This document shows, in pieces, positions 6,657 through 15,010 of a stretch of DNA of 21,505 bases. Position 1 is the stretch's first letter. Each line of letters opens with the position of its first letter. A program made the position numbers and the translations under genes. Under the pieces are notes generated by a model. That model did not search any database and was not told the origin of the DNA. It saw only the letters and a program-made list of their open reading frames with translations. This DNA comes from JAZGDL01 sp036477795 (GTDB taxonomy: Bacteria; Planctomycetota; Phycisphaerae; UBA1845), in assembly GCA_036477795.1 (NCBI GenBank), contig JAZGDL010000315.1:1-21505 (forward strand). The letters are read 5' to 3'.

Positions 6657-8855
6657 CTCGGCCCCTCGGTCACAGGTGTGGATGAGGGTTCGATGATGCT
6701 GCAGGTGCGCACCGACGCCGACGGATTGGCCGAGGCGTTGTGGCGGATGGGTTTTGATGCCGGCTGCGGCAACAACCGCATCGATGTGACATCAACGAGC
6801 ATCGCTGGCACGACGTTTTTCTGTGCGTCAGCGGCCCACGCCCCGCCCGCGCAGATCAACATCGGCACGGGCAACAACCAACGCGCCGAAGCCAGCGGTC
6901 CCGCGCCCGAGCCGTTACGTGTTTGGGTGAACGACCGTTGCAACGGGGTACCCGACGTGCCGGTTGTGTTCACCGTGACCCGCGGCGGCGGGCGCGTTAA
7001 CGACCGGACGAGCACCGTTGTCACAACGAGCGATACGGGCCACGCCGAAGTCGTCCTTACCCTGGGATCTGAGCCCGGCAACAACGTCGTTGAGGCCACG
7101 TTCCCCGGCAACCCCACGTCCACGGCGCGGTTTACCGTATTCGGCATCGTTCGGGACGAGGCGCAAGCGACGAGTTTCTCGGGACTCGTTCTCGATAACG
7201 GCGACAACCCGATCCAGGGTGCGACTTGTACATTGACCGTCGAGGGAACCTCGTTGCCCTCTCTCGTGACTGACATAGACGGTCGTTTCCAGTTCGATGA
7301 CGTCCCCGGCTCGGGTCCGGCCGGATTACACGTGGACGGTTTGACGGCGTTTCACGTCGGCGGCGCCGGTGGACGGAAACTAGCCCCGGGTAGTTTCCCA
7401 GTTCTTCATTTCGAAACCGTCATTGTCCCACATGCCGAGAATTCGCTACCGACGCCCGCGCTCTTGCCGGAACTGAATCCAAACAATGCTCGCCAGTTTG
7501 ACAACACGCAGGACGTTGAACTCACCGTGGAAGGGATCGCAGGGCTCAGGATGATCGTCAAGGCCGGTTCGATGACTCGGGCGAATGGCACCGTGCCGAC
7601 GCCCGCCGATCCGGCCATCATTTCGCTCAACCAGGTAGACGTTGACAAGATTCCCATGCCCATGCCTGACGGTGCGGCCCCGCCGTTTTCGTGGACGCTA
7701 CAGCCGGGCGGAGCGCACTTCGACCCACCGGTACAGATCATATACCCGAACATGAGCGGTCTGCCCGCGGGCAGCATCGCGTATTTTCTGAGCTTCAACC
7801 ACACCACAATGCGGTTCGAGATCGTTGCCACCGGCCAGGTGACCGACGACGGCTCGCAGATCGTGAGCGATCCCGGTGCGGGTATATCTACCGGCGGTTG
7901 GGGCTGCAACTGTCCGCCCTATTCGGTCACCGGCGACTGCTGCGACTGCGACGATTGCGAGGCATGCGTAGACGGCGAATGTGTGTCTTCATGCGGCTCG
8001 GACGGGGAAACCTGCTGCGGCGGCTCATGTTGTGATCTGGCTGACTGCGAGATTTGCGATGGCGGCGCGTGCGCAAATATCTGCGATCAACTTGACGGTT
8101 GTTTTGTTTGCGTCGATGGCGCTTGCCAGAACAACTGTTTCCCCGAGCTTTGCCAGGAATGCGAGAACGGCGAATGCGTCAGCATGTGCGATGAAGCGAA
8201 TTGCCAGGTGTGTCTCAATGGCGAATGTGGTTTTCTGTGTGATGAAGATCAGTGCCAAGAGTGCGTGGACGGGAATTGTGAATTCGCGTGTGATCCCGCC
8301 TGTGAAAGTTGCGCAGGGGGTGGCTTGTGTGACAGTGACTGCGGCACCGACTGCGAGGAATGTGCGGACGGCTCTTGCGTGTCCATACTGTTGACTTGCC
8401 AAATATGCCAGGAAGGCCAGCCCGTTAACAATTGTCCGGCGGGGCCATGCTGCTTCGTAGCACCCGGGGAAGGCATCTGCTGCGATACACAGAACCAATG
8501 TGAAGCGTGTACAGGCGGAGAGTGTCTGTCGGTGCTTCTACCTTGCCAAGTGTGTCAGAACGGGCAGCCAGTAGACGAATGTCCACCTTGCGAAGTGTGC
8601 CTGGACGATACATGTGTATCCGTATTGCTGCCGTGCCAGTCTTGTGAGAATGGCGCGCCCGTGGACGATTGTGCACCCTGCGAAGTATGCCTGGACGAAA
8701 CATGTGAATCGGTGTTGTTGGCCTGCGAGACTTGTCAGGGCGGGGTACCCGTTGATAATTGCAGCGGAAGCGCCTGCTGTGGCGGCCTGCCCGGTCAAGG
8801 TGTTTGCTGCAACCCCAATGAAATCTGCGTAGACGGAGGATGTGTCAATCCCTAG
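6612..8855 (+). CDS. 5'-truncated secreted Ig-like/Cys-rich repeat protein
   Basis: The frame is open from before 6600, with the first plausible start a GTG at 6678 (725 aa from there). The homologous reading begins upstream at IVTFDVTRSNGRLTQLG, an Ig-like strand pair that aligns with the next unit (VPVVFTVTRGGGRVNDR). That next unit runs to NNVVEATFPG and a CarboxypepD_reg-like segment follows (FSGLVLDNGDNPIQGATCTL). There is no signal peptide, so the true 5' end is missing. From about residue 412 to the end the protein is extremely Cys-rich, with repeated C-x(2)-C-x(2)-GxC motifs and four copies of a 30-residue unit with the pattern CxxCxxxxCxSxLLxCxxCxxGxPVxxC. Probably a surface or matrix protein whose many Cys form disulfides. 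It may now be a pseudogene. Confidence 0.75.
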   Translation: MVTFDVTRSNGRLTQLGPSVTGVDEGSMMLQVRTDADGLAEALWRMGFDAGCGNNRIDVTSTSIAGTTFFCASAAHAPPAQINIGTGNNQRAEASGPAPEPLRVWVNDRCNGVPDVPVVFTVTRGGGRVNDRTSTVVTTSDTGHAEVVLTLGSEPGNNVVEATFPGNPTSTARFTVFGIVRDEAQATSFSGLVLDNGDNPIQGATCTLTVEGTSLPSLVTDIDGRFQFDDVPGSGPAGLHVDGLTAFHVGGAGGRKLAPGSFPVLHFETVIVPHAENSLPTPALLPELNPNNARQFDNTQDVELTVEGIAGLRMIVKAGSMTRANGTVPTPADPAIISLNQVDVDKIPMPMPDGAAPPFSWTLQPGGAHFDPPVQIIYPNMSGLPAGSIAYFLSFNHTTMRFEIVATGQVTDDGSQIVSDPGAGISTGGWGCNCPPYSVTGDCCDCDDCEACVDGECVSSCGSDGETCCGGSCCDLADCEICDGGACANICDQLDGCFVCVDGACQNNCFPELCQECENGECVSMCDEANCQVCLNGECGFLCDEDQCQECVDGNCEFACDPACESCAGGGLCDSDCGTDCEECADGSCVSILLTCQICQEGQPVNNCPAGPCCFVAPGEGICCDTQNQCEACTGGECLSVLLPCQVCQNGQPVDECPPCEVCLDDTCVSVLLPCQSCENGAPVDDCAPCEVCLDETCESVLLACETCQGGVPVDNCSGSACCGGLPGQGVCCNPNEICVDGGCVNP
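8350..8770 (+). repeat. 30-residue (90-bp) Cys-rich repeats
   Basis: Protein-level repeats inside the Cys-rich tail. One unit lies at about 8350-8440 and three contiguous units at about 8500-8770. The last two start PCEVCLD and share CxSVLLxCxxC and PVDxC. At DNA level the units are similar but not identical, indicating diversified tandem duplications. Confidence 0.7.
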
Positions 8856-8908
8856 AGACGCCGTTGACCAACATGTGCACGCCGTTGATGTCAATGATTG
8901 TTGATAAG

Positions 8909-9000
8909 AGCATGCGAACAAGAGTCCGGCACGGACGGTTGCGTGAACGGTACGTGTGAAAGTACGCCGATTTCGAATTGCCCCGCCCTGGGTGACTGAG
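8909..9000 (+). pseudogene. remnant of a Cys-rich surface protein
   Basis: A short frame reads ACEQESGTDGCVNGTCESTPI then SNCPALGD and stops at TGA 8998-9000. The pattern TDGCVNGxCxxTPI is typical of the Cys-rich repeats in large planctomycete-type secreted proteins. There is no start codon or longer context. It sits between the end of the Cys-rich gene and the FG-GAP gene and looks like debris of a related gene or of the same gene's former C-terminus. Confidence 0.5.
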
Positions 9001-9056
9001 TCATACACCTCGACCGGTTCGATGTTGGTGGATGAAAATGGTGTGAGGATTGAGAT

Positions 9057-12000
9057 ATGTTTAACGCGACTGATATGAATGTGGCAGATCACGCTACCGG
9101 ACCAACGCAATGTCGATTGGCGGATCGGGGTGCGTGGACCTTCGGAGTCGCCGCAACGCGCGGTACGCCAATGTTGCTCGTCGCCCTTGTGGCCGTTCTG
9201 TCGTCCGCGGCGCCAGCGCGCGCTCAACTGGACGAGAACTGGACCGTAACGGTCAACGGTCAGACGGTGCGCGTCAACGCCAATGGCAGTTTCGTGATCT
9301 CCAACATCGCCGCACCCGACCAGTTCGGCGCGGACGGTCCCGGATCGCCGCCGGATTTTCTAGGGGACGATGTGTACTATCTGTTCGCCGTGAACACTTC
9401 GGAGGGCTCGCCCCGATTCGCGTACAGCGAACCGTTTCAGATCACCCAGGGTGAATCGTACAATATCGGCGAGTTGACGTTTCTCAATACGGTGCCACCG
9501 TTGCCTCAATCGATCCGCGCGGTCGCCAATCCGACGGAGTTGTCTGTCGGCGAGACGTCGCAGGTTACGGTCACGGGCACTTTGTCGGATGGCAGCGAAG
9601 TGGACGTATCCACGCGCACCAGCGCTTCCGTCTATCGAACGAGCAGTCCGGGCGTGGCCACGGTCGGCGAGAACGGGCTGGTCACCGCGCATTCGCCGGG
9701 GGCCGCGTTCATTACCGTGGTGAACTTTGGGGCGGCGGCGGTTGTGCGGGTGACCGTGAACGTAGAGACCGTCTCTACGACTGCGGAGGGTTTCGTTCAG
9801 CGCGAAGACGGCACGCCCGTGGCCGGCGCGGATGTGGCCACATCGCAGGGCGGCGCGGCAGTCACCAACGCGGCCGGGTTCTTTTCGATTCCACTCGTCG
9901 TGCCGGTACTAGCCAGTGTCAGCGCATCGGCGACGGCCAACATCGAAGGGCAAGTGTTCTCCGGAAACTCGGTGGTCATACCCGTCGTGGCGGACGGCAT
10001 CACCGATACGGGGATCACGGTCGTTCGAGAGGCGGCGGCTGGGAACAGGATGCTGTTTGCGCATCCCCAGGTTCCGGGTGTTGATGAGAGTGTGGTAGTG
10101 GTGGTTCCCGTTGACATGGACGGCGACGGCGACATTGACTTGGTGTACCACAATAGCGACGATGCATTCCTGGCGTTCAACAACGGGGACGGCACCTTTG
10201 GGACGCCTCTTGTGTTCAGTCTGGATTCGGGTCTTCAAGGCTTGGCGGTCGGAGATTTCGACGGTGACTTGGATCCGGATATCGCGCTAACCCATTGGAG
10301 CAGCGGAATCATCTCGATCTTCATCAACAACGGCGATCAGACCCTGTCCGATCCGCTCGTGGTCGCTGTCGGAGGCAGACCCGTGTCCATTGCGACCGCC
10401 GACTTCGACGGTGACACCGATCTCGATCTTGCGGTGGTGAACCAAGGCAACGTGTCGATACTGATGAATGACGGCACCGCCGTCTTCGTTGAGAACGCGA
10501 CGTATGACGCCGGAAACCGGTCGGAGTTCGTGGTCATCGGCGATCTGGATGGCATTAACGGTCCGGACCTGGCGGTTCTTGATCCCGGACCAATCAACGC
10601 CGGCGGCGGCATCTACGTGCTGCTCAACGACGGCAGCGGACAGTTTGGAGCGGCTTCCGTTTACGATCAGGAGTCTGATCTCAGAGGGCTGGCCATCAGC
10701 GATTTGGATCGCGACAACGATCTGGATTTGGCGGTCACCCACGGCTTCGGCGGCGTTACGGTCTGGCTCAATCCCGGGAATGGTACGTTCCCGGAAGGCA
10801 CGTCCCACGACCTCGGCGGGTTCGCGGAAGCCGTGGTCGCTGTGGATCTTGACGGTGTGAACGGTCCCGATCTTGCCGTTACCGATGATCGGGACAGTAC
10901 GGTATTCGTGCTACACAACAACGGCGACGGCACATACGGTGAGGCCGTTCCCCATATGACGGGGAGTAGCCTGGAGTACATTGCGGCCGGTGACTTGGAC
11001 GGCGATGGCGACCAGGATCTCGTCGGTTCCGCACGTTCCACCGGCTTGGACCTGTTGTTCAACCTCGGCGGCGGTGTGTTCCCGTCCGATGTGCATTATC
11101 AATTGACCGCGATTTTCTCCGTCGCCGCCGGCGATTGGGACCGCGACAACGATCTCGACCTTGCAGCCGGCGCCGAGGACGGGACCGTCTTCCTCTTGTT
11201 CAACGGGGGCGCCGGGACCTTTGTCGGTGGCGCGCCGCTCGCGACAGCCGCCGCGGCGGACGGTCCTACGTCGGCCGGTGAGGAGTGCCGGACCTTCGTT
11301 CTCAGCGATGATCTGAACGCCGACGGTGATCCCGACCTGGTGGTAATAAGCGACTGCGGCAGCGAAGTCCTGGTCAGGTTCGGCCTGGGCGACGGTACGT
11401 TTGCGCCCGGGGTGCCCTACACGGTGGGGCTAGGATCGAGTCCGGCGGCGATCGTTGACGTGGACGGAGTCAACGGGCCTGACTTGGTCTTTTCGACGAA
11501 TACCATACACGTTCGACTCAACAACGGCCAGGGCGTCTTCGGCGAACCCGTGGAATCCGATGCGGGCACCGCGCTCATCCGTTCGCTGGCGGCCGGCAAC
11601 ATCAACGGGGATGCCGAAGGCAACGTGGACCTGGCGATCATTTGGGGCAATACGCCCGCGCTCATGCTCGGCAACGGCGACGGGACTTTCACCGAGCCCG
11701 TTGAGGTCGACACAACCAACCGCGCCACGGCGATCGCGGTCGGTGATTTGGACGGTGACGGTGATCTCGACCTGGCCGTGACGGACGGATCGAATGGCGA
11801 CCACGTTTCGGTTTTTCTCAATAGCGGTAACGGCACGTTTGCCGAGCCTGATGAGTATCCGGTAGGCGACGGGTCGGTCGCCATCAGCATCGGTGACGTC
11901 AGCGGCGACGACTTGCCGGACGTGATCGTGGCCAATCGGTGGAGCAGCTCGATTTCCGTCCTGATCAACCAGGGCGGTGGCGTGTTCGCGAGCGAGCGTC

Positions 12001-12335
12001 AGTACGCGACGGACACGTCGCTGCGAGATCTAACGATGGCTGACTTCGACGGAGACGGCGATATCGACATGGCCGTCGCCGGTGGCAATCGAAACGGCGG
12101 CAGTGTGAGCGTGCTGCTGAATCGCCTCGTTCCGCCCGATTGCAACGACAATGGCACGGTGGATGAAATCGACGTGGCTACGGGCGCTAGTCCCGACTGC
12201 AACGAGAACCGTGTTCCCGACGCCTGCGACGCCGACTGCAACAACAACCAAACGCCCGACGACTGCGACATCGCCAATGGTACGGCCGATGATTCCAACA
12301 ATAACGGCCTGCCCGACGAGTGCGAAACCGATTGA
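9057..12335 (+). CDS. secreted FG-GAP/VCBS beta-propeller protein with Big_2 domain
   Basis: 1092 aa; the ATG at 9057 has GAGG 8 nt upstream. A signal peptide is visible after a long n-region: MLLVALVAVLSS, then AAPARA before Q57. A Big_2 Ig fold follows (about 155-235: NPTELSVGETSQVTV, SSPGVATVGENGLVTAHSPG), then a CarboxypepD_reg-like fold (GFVQREDGTPVAGADVAT). Fourteen FG-GAP/VCBS units come next, marked by calcium-loop motifs such as DMDGDGDIDLVY, DFDGDTDLDLAV, DLDGVNGPDLAV and DFDGDGDIDMAV, enough for two seven-bladed propellers. The tail has DCNxNGxxDxCD calcium-binding repeats and ends at a TGA replacing an expected Cys. The reading continues downstream (next entry), so the natural protein was longer. 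Likely extracellular, calcium-binding and adhesive or scaffold-like. Exact function unknown. Confidence 0.88.
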   Translation: MFNATDMNVADHATGPTQCRLADRGAWTFGVAATRGTPMLLVALVAVLSSAAPARAQLDENWTVTVNGQTVRVNANGSFVISNIAAPDQFGADGPGSPPDFLGDDVYYLFAVNTSEGSPRFAYSEPFQITQGESYNIGELTFLNTVPPLPQSIRAVANPTELSVGETSQVTVTGTLSDGSEVDVSTRTSASVYRTSSPGVATVGENGLVTAHSPGAAFITVVNFGAAAVVRVTVNVETVSTTAEGFVQREDGTPVAGADVATSQGGAAVTNAAGFFSIPLVVPVLASVSASATANIEGQVFSGNSVVIPVVADGITDTGITVVREAAAGNRMLFAHPQVPGVDESVVVVVPVDMDGDGDIDLVYHNSDDAFLAFNNGDGTFGTPLVFSLDSGLQGLAVGDFDGDLDPDIALTHWSSGIISIFINNGDQTLSDPLVVAVGGRPVSIATADFDGDTDLDLAVVNQGNVSILMNDGTAVFVENATYDAGNRSEFVVIGDLDGINGPDLAVLDPGPINAGGGIYVLLNDGSGQFGAASVYDQESDLRGLAISDLDRDNDLDLAVTHGFGGVTVWLNPGNGTFPEGTSHDLGGFAEAVVAVDLDGVNGPDLAVTDDRDSTVFVLHNNGDGTYGEAVPHMTGSSLEYIAAGDLDGDGDQDLVGSARSTGLDLLFNLGGGVFPSDVHYQLTAIFSVAAGDWDRDNDLDLAAGAEDGTVFLLFNGGAGTFVGGAPLATAAAADGPTSAGEECRTFVLSDDLNADGDPDLVVISDCGSEVLVRFGLGDGTFAPGVPYTVGLGSSPAAIVDVDGVNGPDLVFSTNTIHVRLNNGQGVFGEPVESDAGTALIRSLAAGNINGDAEGNVDLAIIWGNTPALMLGNGDGTFTEPVEVDTTNRATAIAVGDLDGDGDLDLAVTDGSNGDHVSVFLNSGNGTFAEPDEYPVGDGSVAISIGDVSGDDLPDVIVANRWSSSISVLINQGGGVFASERQYATDTSLRDLTMADFDGDGDIDMAVAGGNRNGGSVSVLLNRLVPPDCNDNGTVDEIDVATGASPDCNENRVPDACDADCNNNQTPDDCDIANGTADDSNNNGLPDECETD

Positions 12336-12561
12336 AACGGCAACGGTTCGCCGGACAGTTGCGATCGGATCAACGGAGTCGACTTCGACGGCAACGGCCT
12401 GCTCGACGGGTGCGATCCGGCAGACAGAACCACTGTCGATGTCAACACAAACGGCATTCCGGACGAATGTGAACGCACTTTCTTCGTAGATCACGATGCG
12501 GCCGGCGCCAACAACGGTTCAAGTTGGGCCAACGCTTTCAACGACTTGCAGGTTGCGCTAG
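12336..12561 (+). pseudogene. severed continuation of the FG-GAP protein: Ca-binding repeats and start of a beta-helix domain
   Basis: In the same frame after the TGA at 12333-12335 the sequence reads NGNGSPDSCDRINGVDFDGNG, a further repeat, NTNGIPDECERTFFVD, and AGANNGSSWANAFNDLQVAL. The first part completes the DCNxNGxPDxCD repeats. The second is the characteristic entry of parallel beta-helix (Pmp-like) domains. The frame then runs into the insertion-sequence end at 12562 and stops at 12576-12578. The gene is therefore broken twice, by a nonsense codon and by the IS. The beta-helix itself is not found on the other side of the IS. Confidence 0.75.
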
Positions 12562-12615
12562 CCTGGATTTTCGCCTAAAGTAATTGCCCCCAAATCCTGC
12601 GCAGGGCCGCGGTCG

Positions 12616-14361
12616 TCAGCGGATCTCCAGATGGAGGCGTCTTCCCCCCCACCAGGGTATCGCCGGCGTAGCCTTGAGGCATCCACTAGCCAACAGCAGC
12701 GGATGGTGGGCGCAGCGGCGGATGCTGACGTGCACGTGGCGCTGGGACACAGAGACCCGGGCCGGCGTGTCCAGGAAGCGGCGGAAGATCTGCTTGGGAT
12801 GGGCCGCCTCGAAGCCCTTCAATCGGCGGGCCAGTTGGCGATACAGGGCATTGGCCAGCAGGGTCAGCATCAAGTCCGAGTCCACCTGCATGGCGACGGA
12901 GGAACTAAGAGCGTCCCGGTGGAAGAAGTCAATGTTCTCCGCGATGCTGTTTTCAATGAGCATGCGGTGGGCGTAGCGTTGCACCACATCCACCGCTTTG
13001 ATGTCGCTATCGTTGGTCAGAAACAGGGTTGGTTCCTGGTGGCCAAGATCGCATACGGCGATCTGACGCAGCGGCTTGCTCAGCGCCCGCAAGACCACCG
13101 ATCTCTCGGTGTAGCGCACGTTTCTAAAACGGCGGCTGACACCGTGGAGCCTCATTTTTTGCCAAGCAGCGGCGGGCAGTTCCTTGAGTTGGCGCATCAA
13201 AGCCGGTCCGCGACGCCGCAAGGTGATGAAGAGAATGCTCCTGGCGCTCAGACGCTCGAGAACCGCATACGTGGTCAGTTGAGAATCGAACACCAGATGC
13301 GGTGGCGGTGTTCCACGGGTTCGTTCCCAAAAGTCGACAAACTCGATGATTTCCTCAGCGGCGCGGTCCTTGCGAACGGTGGCGTTGGCGTAACACAGTA
13401 CGCGCGAATCGTTGTCTTGAACGAGAAAGGCCAGGACGGCCTTTTCGCGCCGGCTGCGTCTCGAAACGTAGTGTTTCTCGAGCACCGCCTCTTGGCCGCG
13501 ATGGGGGATGGCATGGAAGTCCAGGTTGAAACTCTGCCCCGGGGCCAGCTTGAGACGCTTAATCGTCTTGGTATAGCTTTCCAGTAAGAAGGCGGTCATG
13601 GCCCGGGTCACGCGATAACTGTACGTCGATATCGCCGTGGTCTTGGGCAACACGTTGATCCCTGCGAACAGGGCGAACCCGGGATCAAAACAGACATCCA
13701 TGACATGGCTGAGCCGTTCTGTGCCTACCAGTTTGAGGGCCAGCATGGAAAGCGCCGACTGCAAGGCGGGGATCATCTTGGAGCCGGGTAGCTGAGCCTG
13801 CCGAACCCAGCGATCCAGACCCCACTCCACCAGCAGCGGTAGCAAAACGAAAAGTGCGCTGCCTTGCGTCTCGAAGTCCTGGAAGTCTTCCCAGTCCAGT
13901 TGCCTTACGTCGGCGACTTGGGCCAGGTCAGGACGAATCACGGCCGGGCGTTCGTCCTGGCGTCGACGCGGCAGCTTGGCGAAGCCTTCCTGGCGTAGAA
14001 TCTGATGGATCAGGACGTGGCTCAGGGTACAGTTTTCAGCGCGGAGGATCTCCTGGATGTTGTAGACGGAGTAGTTCTGTTTGCGAAGTTCGACGACCCG
14101 ATCATGGGCCGCCTGGCGCTTGGGGGCTTTCTTGGGCCCCGGCTTCACCGCCTCGAAGAAGCGCAGGCGTCCGGCTCGCAGCTCGCGGGCCAAAGCGTAG
14201 AGCGTCGGTGGGGCATACCCGAAGCGTTGGGCGGTCTGCTTGGCGCTGCATCCTTCGACCAAGTAGGCGCGGAGGGCCTCGTACTGTCGCTGTGTCACAG
14301 TCTGGGGCCGCCGGAAGAAATCGGCCCCTGGCCTGGATATGGTATCATTTACTTTATCCAT
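12616..14361 (-). CDS. DDE transposase with N-terminal helix-turn-helix region
   Basis: 581 aa. Residues 20-130 form a helix-turn-helix region (CSAKQTAQRFGYAPPTLYALAREL; YNIQEILRAENCTLSHVLIHQILRQEGF) that should bind the element's ends. The RNase-H-like core shows D281 (SFNLDFHAIPH), D359 (HLVFDSQLTTY) and E470 in YAHRMLIENSIAENIDFFH, a Y-R-E pattern like that of the IS4/IS1380-type DDE_Tnp_1 clan. All three acidic residues seem present and the frame is intact, so it may be active. Exact IS family uncertain: the protein is longer than typical IS1380 transposases because of the N-terminal region. The ATG at 14361 lies just below a near-consensus promoter, giving an almost leaderless mRNA. Confidence 0.82.
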   Translation of the reverse strand: MDKVNDTISRPGADFFRRPQTVTQRQYEALRAYLVEGCSAKQTAQRFGYAPPTLYALARELRAGRLRFFEAVKPGPKKAPKRQAAHDRVVELRKQNYSVYNIQEILRAENCTLSHVLIHQILRQEGFAKLPRRRQDERPAVIRPDLAQVADVRQLDWEDFQDFETQGSALFVLLPLLVEWGLDRWVRQAQLPGSKMIPALQSALSMLALKLVGTERLSHVMDVCFDPGFALFAGINVLPKTTAISTYSYRVTRAMTAFLLESYTKTIKRLKLAPGQSFNLDFHAIPHRGQEAVLEKHYVSRRSRREKAVLAFLVQDNDSRVLCYANATVRKDRAAEEIIEFVDFWERTRGTPPPHLVFDSQLTTYAVLERLSARSILFITLRRRGPALMRQLKELPAAAWQKMRLHGVSRRFRNVRYTERSVVLRALSKPLRQIAVCDLGHQEPTLFLTNDSDIKAVDVVQRYAHRMLIENSIAENIDFFHRDALSSSVAMQVDSDLMLTLLANALYRQLARRLKGFEAAHPKQIFRRFLDTPARVSVSQRHVHVSIRRCAHHPLLLASGCLKATPAIPWWGGRRLHLEIR

Positions 14362-14392
14362 ATCAACATATAGTATACATTATATCCATATC
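14355..14392. promoter_or_regulatory. paired direct repeats TATCCATATC, possible operator
   Basis: TATCCATATC occurs at 14355-14364 and 14383-14392. One copy overlaps the transcription and translation start, and the other lies in the promoter spacer. A partial inverted copy (GATATGGTAT) is at 14336-14345. Position suggests repression of the transposase; no regulator is identified. Confidence 0.4.
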
Positions 14393-14399
14393 GTGTCAA
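14372..14399 (-). promoter_or_regulatory. near-consensus sigma70 promoter of the transposase
   Basis: On the minus strand TTGACA (14399-14394) and TATACT (14377-14372) are separated by 16 bp. The expected transcription start is about 14365, only a few bases before the transposase ATG. The region is AT-rich compared with its surroundings. Confidence 0.6.
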
Positions 14400-14652
14400 G
14401 CGTTCTATGGCGCGAAGATGCAGGAGCTCCACGGATCCCCCGGCATTATTGGCTGATATAGTGTCCGCCGGTGGCGGAGGCTGGCCCCGGCCACCTGAAG
14501 AAGGTTTGGCATGAAGCGATTTTATATTAGAGCATTGTCACCCAATATGAGCGGTGAGAGGCCGGTGGATTTGCGTTTTTTGGCGATAAAAAAGAGGCGC
14601 GCGTCGAGAACTAGAGCCGCGCCGGCACACGGCTTCGGTGAGACATCCCCTC
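14400..14652. other. non-coding end of the insertion sequence
   Basis: About 250 bp between the transposase promoter and the right terminal repeat, with no supported gene. It includes an inverted repeat GGCGCG/CGCGCC around 14597-14624. A plus-strand frame from ATG 14511 runs out of the element and looks like chance. Confidence 0.4.
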
Positions 14653-14759
14653 AGGCGAAAATCCAGGCTAGGTCCGTGCGCCCAATCTGGTTCCCTCCCT
14701 GGTGCTGGTTTCGGCAGCGAAGTGACCAGAATCTCCGAAACCAACAGGATTTGCTCGAG

Positions 14760-14945
14760 CTACGCCAGCACCTTCTCCCGAAACTCCGGCAAGGCGTCCT
14801 CCGGGCTGATGTTGAGATAGATCTGCGTCGTTTCCAGCCGGTCGTAGCCCAGTAGCTTCTTCAGGCTCGCTGTGCTCACGCCAGCCCGGACGCTGTTGAC
14901 CGCGAACGTCTGGCGAAGCACATGTGGCGTGACGTGTTGCGTCAT
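14760..14945 (-). pseudogene. C-terminal remnant of a tyrosine recombinase/integrase
   Basis: The frame reads TPHVLRQTFAVNSVRAGVST, then LKKLLGYDRLETTQIYLN and a short tail to TAG at 14760. This is the last catalytic part of a phage-type integrase: H-x-x-R (H31, R34 of the open frame), the LLGH-like box with Tyr instead of His, and the nucleophile Tyr in TTQIYLN. The N-terminal DNA-binding domains and the first catalytic Arg are missing. Upstream residues (to 15014) do not look like integrase. It lies just downstream of the Dcm gene and may be the remains of the element that brought in the restriction operon. Confidence 0.75.
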
Positions 14946-15010
14946 GGAAGACGACAGCCAACGAAGTGGCCGACAGCGCGGTGGCGCAATCCAATTGTGG
15001 GCCCGCGAAG

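Larger units (their letters stand above)
12562..14667 (-). mobile_element. DDE insertion sequence with CCTGGATTTTCGCCT ends
   Basis: Perfect inverted repeats of 15 bp (12562-12576 and 14653-14667) bound 2106 bp holding one transposase. Outside each end lies CTAG (12558-12561 and 14668-14671). Because CTAG is its own reverse complement, it can be read either as a 4-bp target duplication or as part of a 19-bp terminal repeat. The ends resemble IS1380-family termini, which start CCT and make short duplications; this family assignment is tentative. The left end interrupts the FG-GAP/beta-helix gene. The right flank does not continue that gene, so a second rearrangement happened on that side. Confidence 0.85.

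Noticed and set aside
9797..11968. Several long minus-strand frames across the FG-GAP gene
   Set aside because: They are antisense translations of the regular calcium-loop repeats and have no independent features.
12333..12335. TGA in a Cys position read as selenocysteine
   Set aside because: Cys/Sec interchange is classic in redox enzymes, but this is a structural calcium-binding repeat, no obvious SECIS hairpin was found just downstream, and the gene is also cut by an IS. A nonsense change is simpler.
14511..14855. Plus-strand 114-aa frame with an AAGG site
   Set aside because: It crosses the terminal repeat of the insertion sequence and runs antisense through the integrase remnant; composition is not protein-like.
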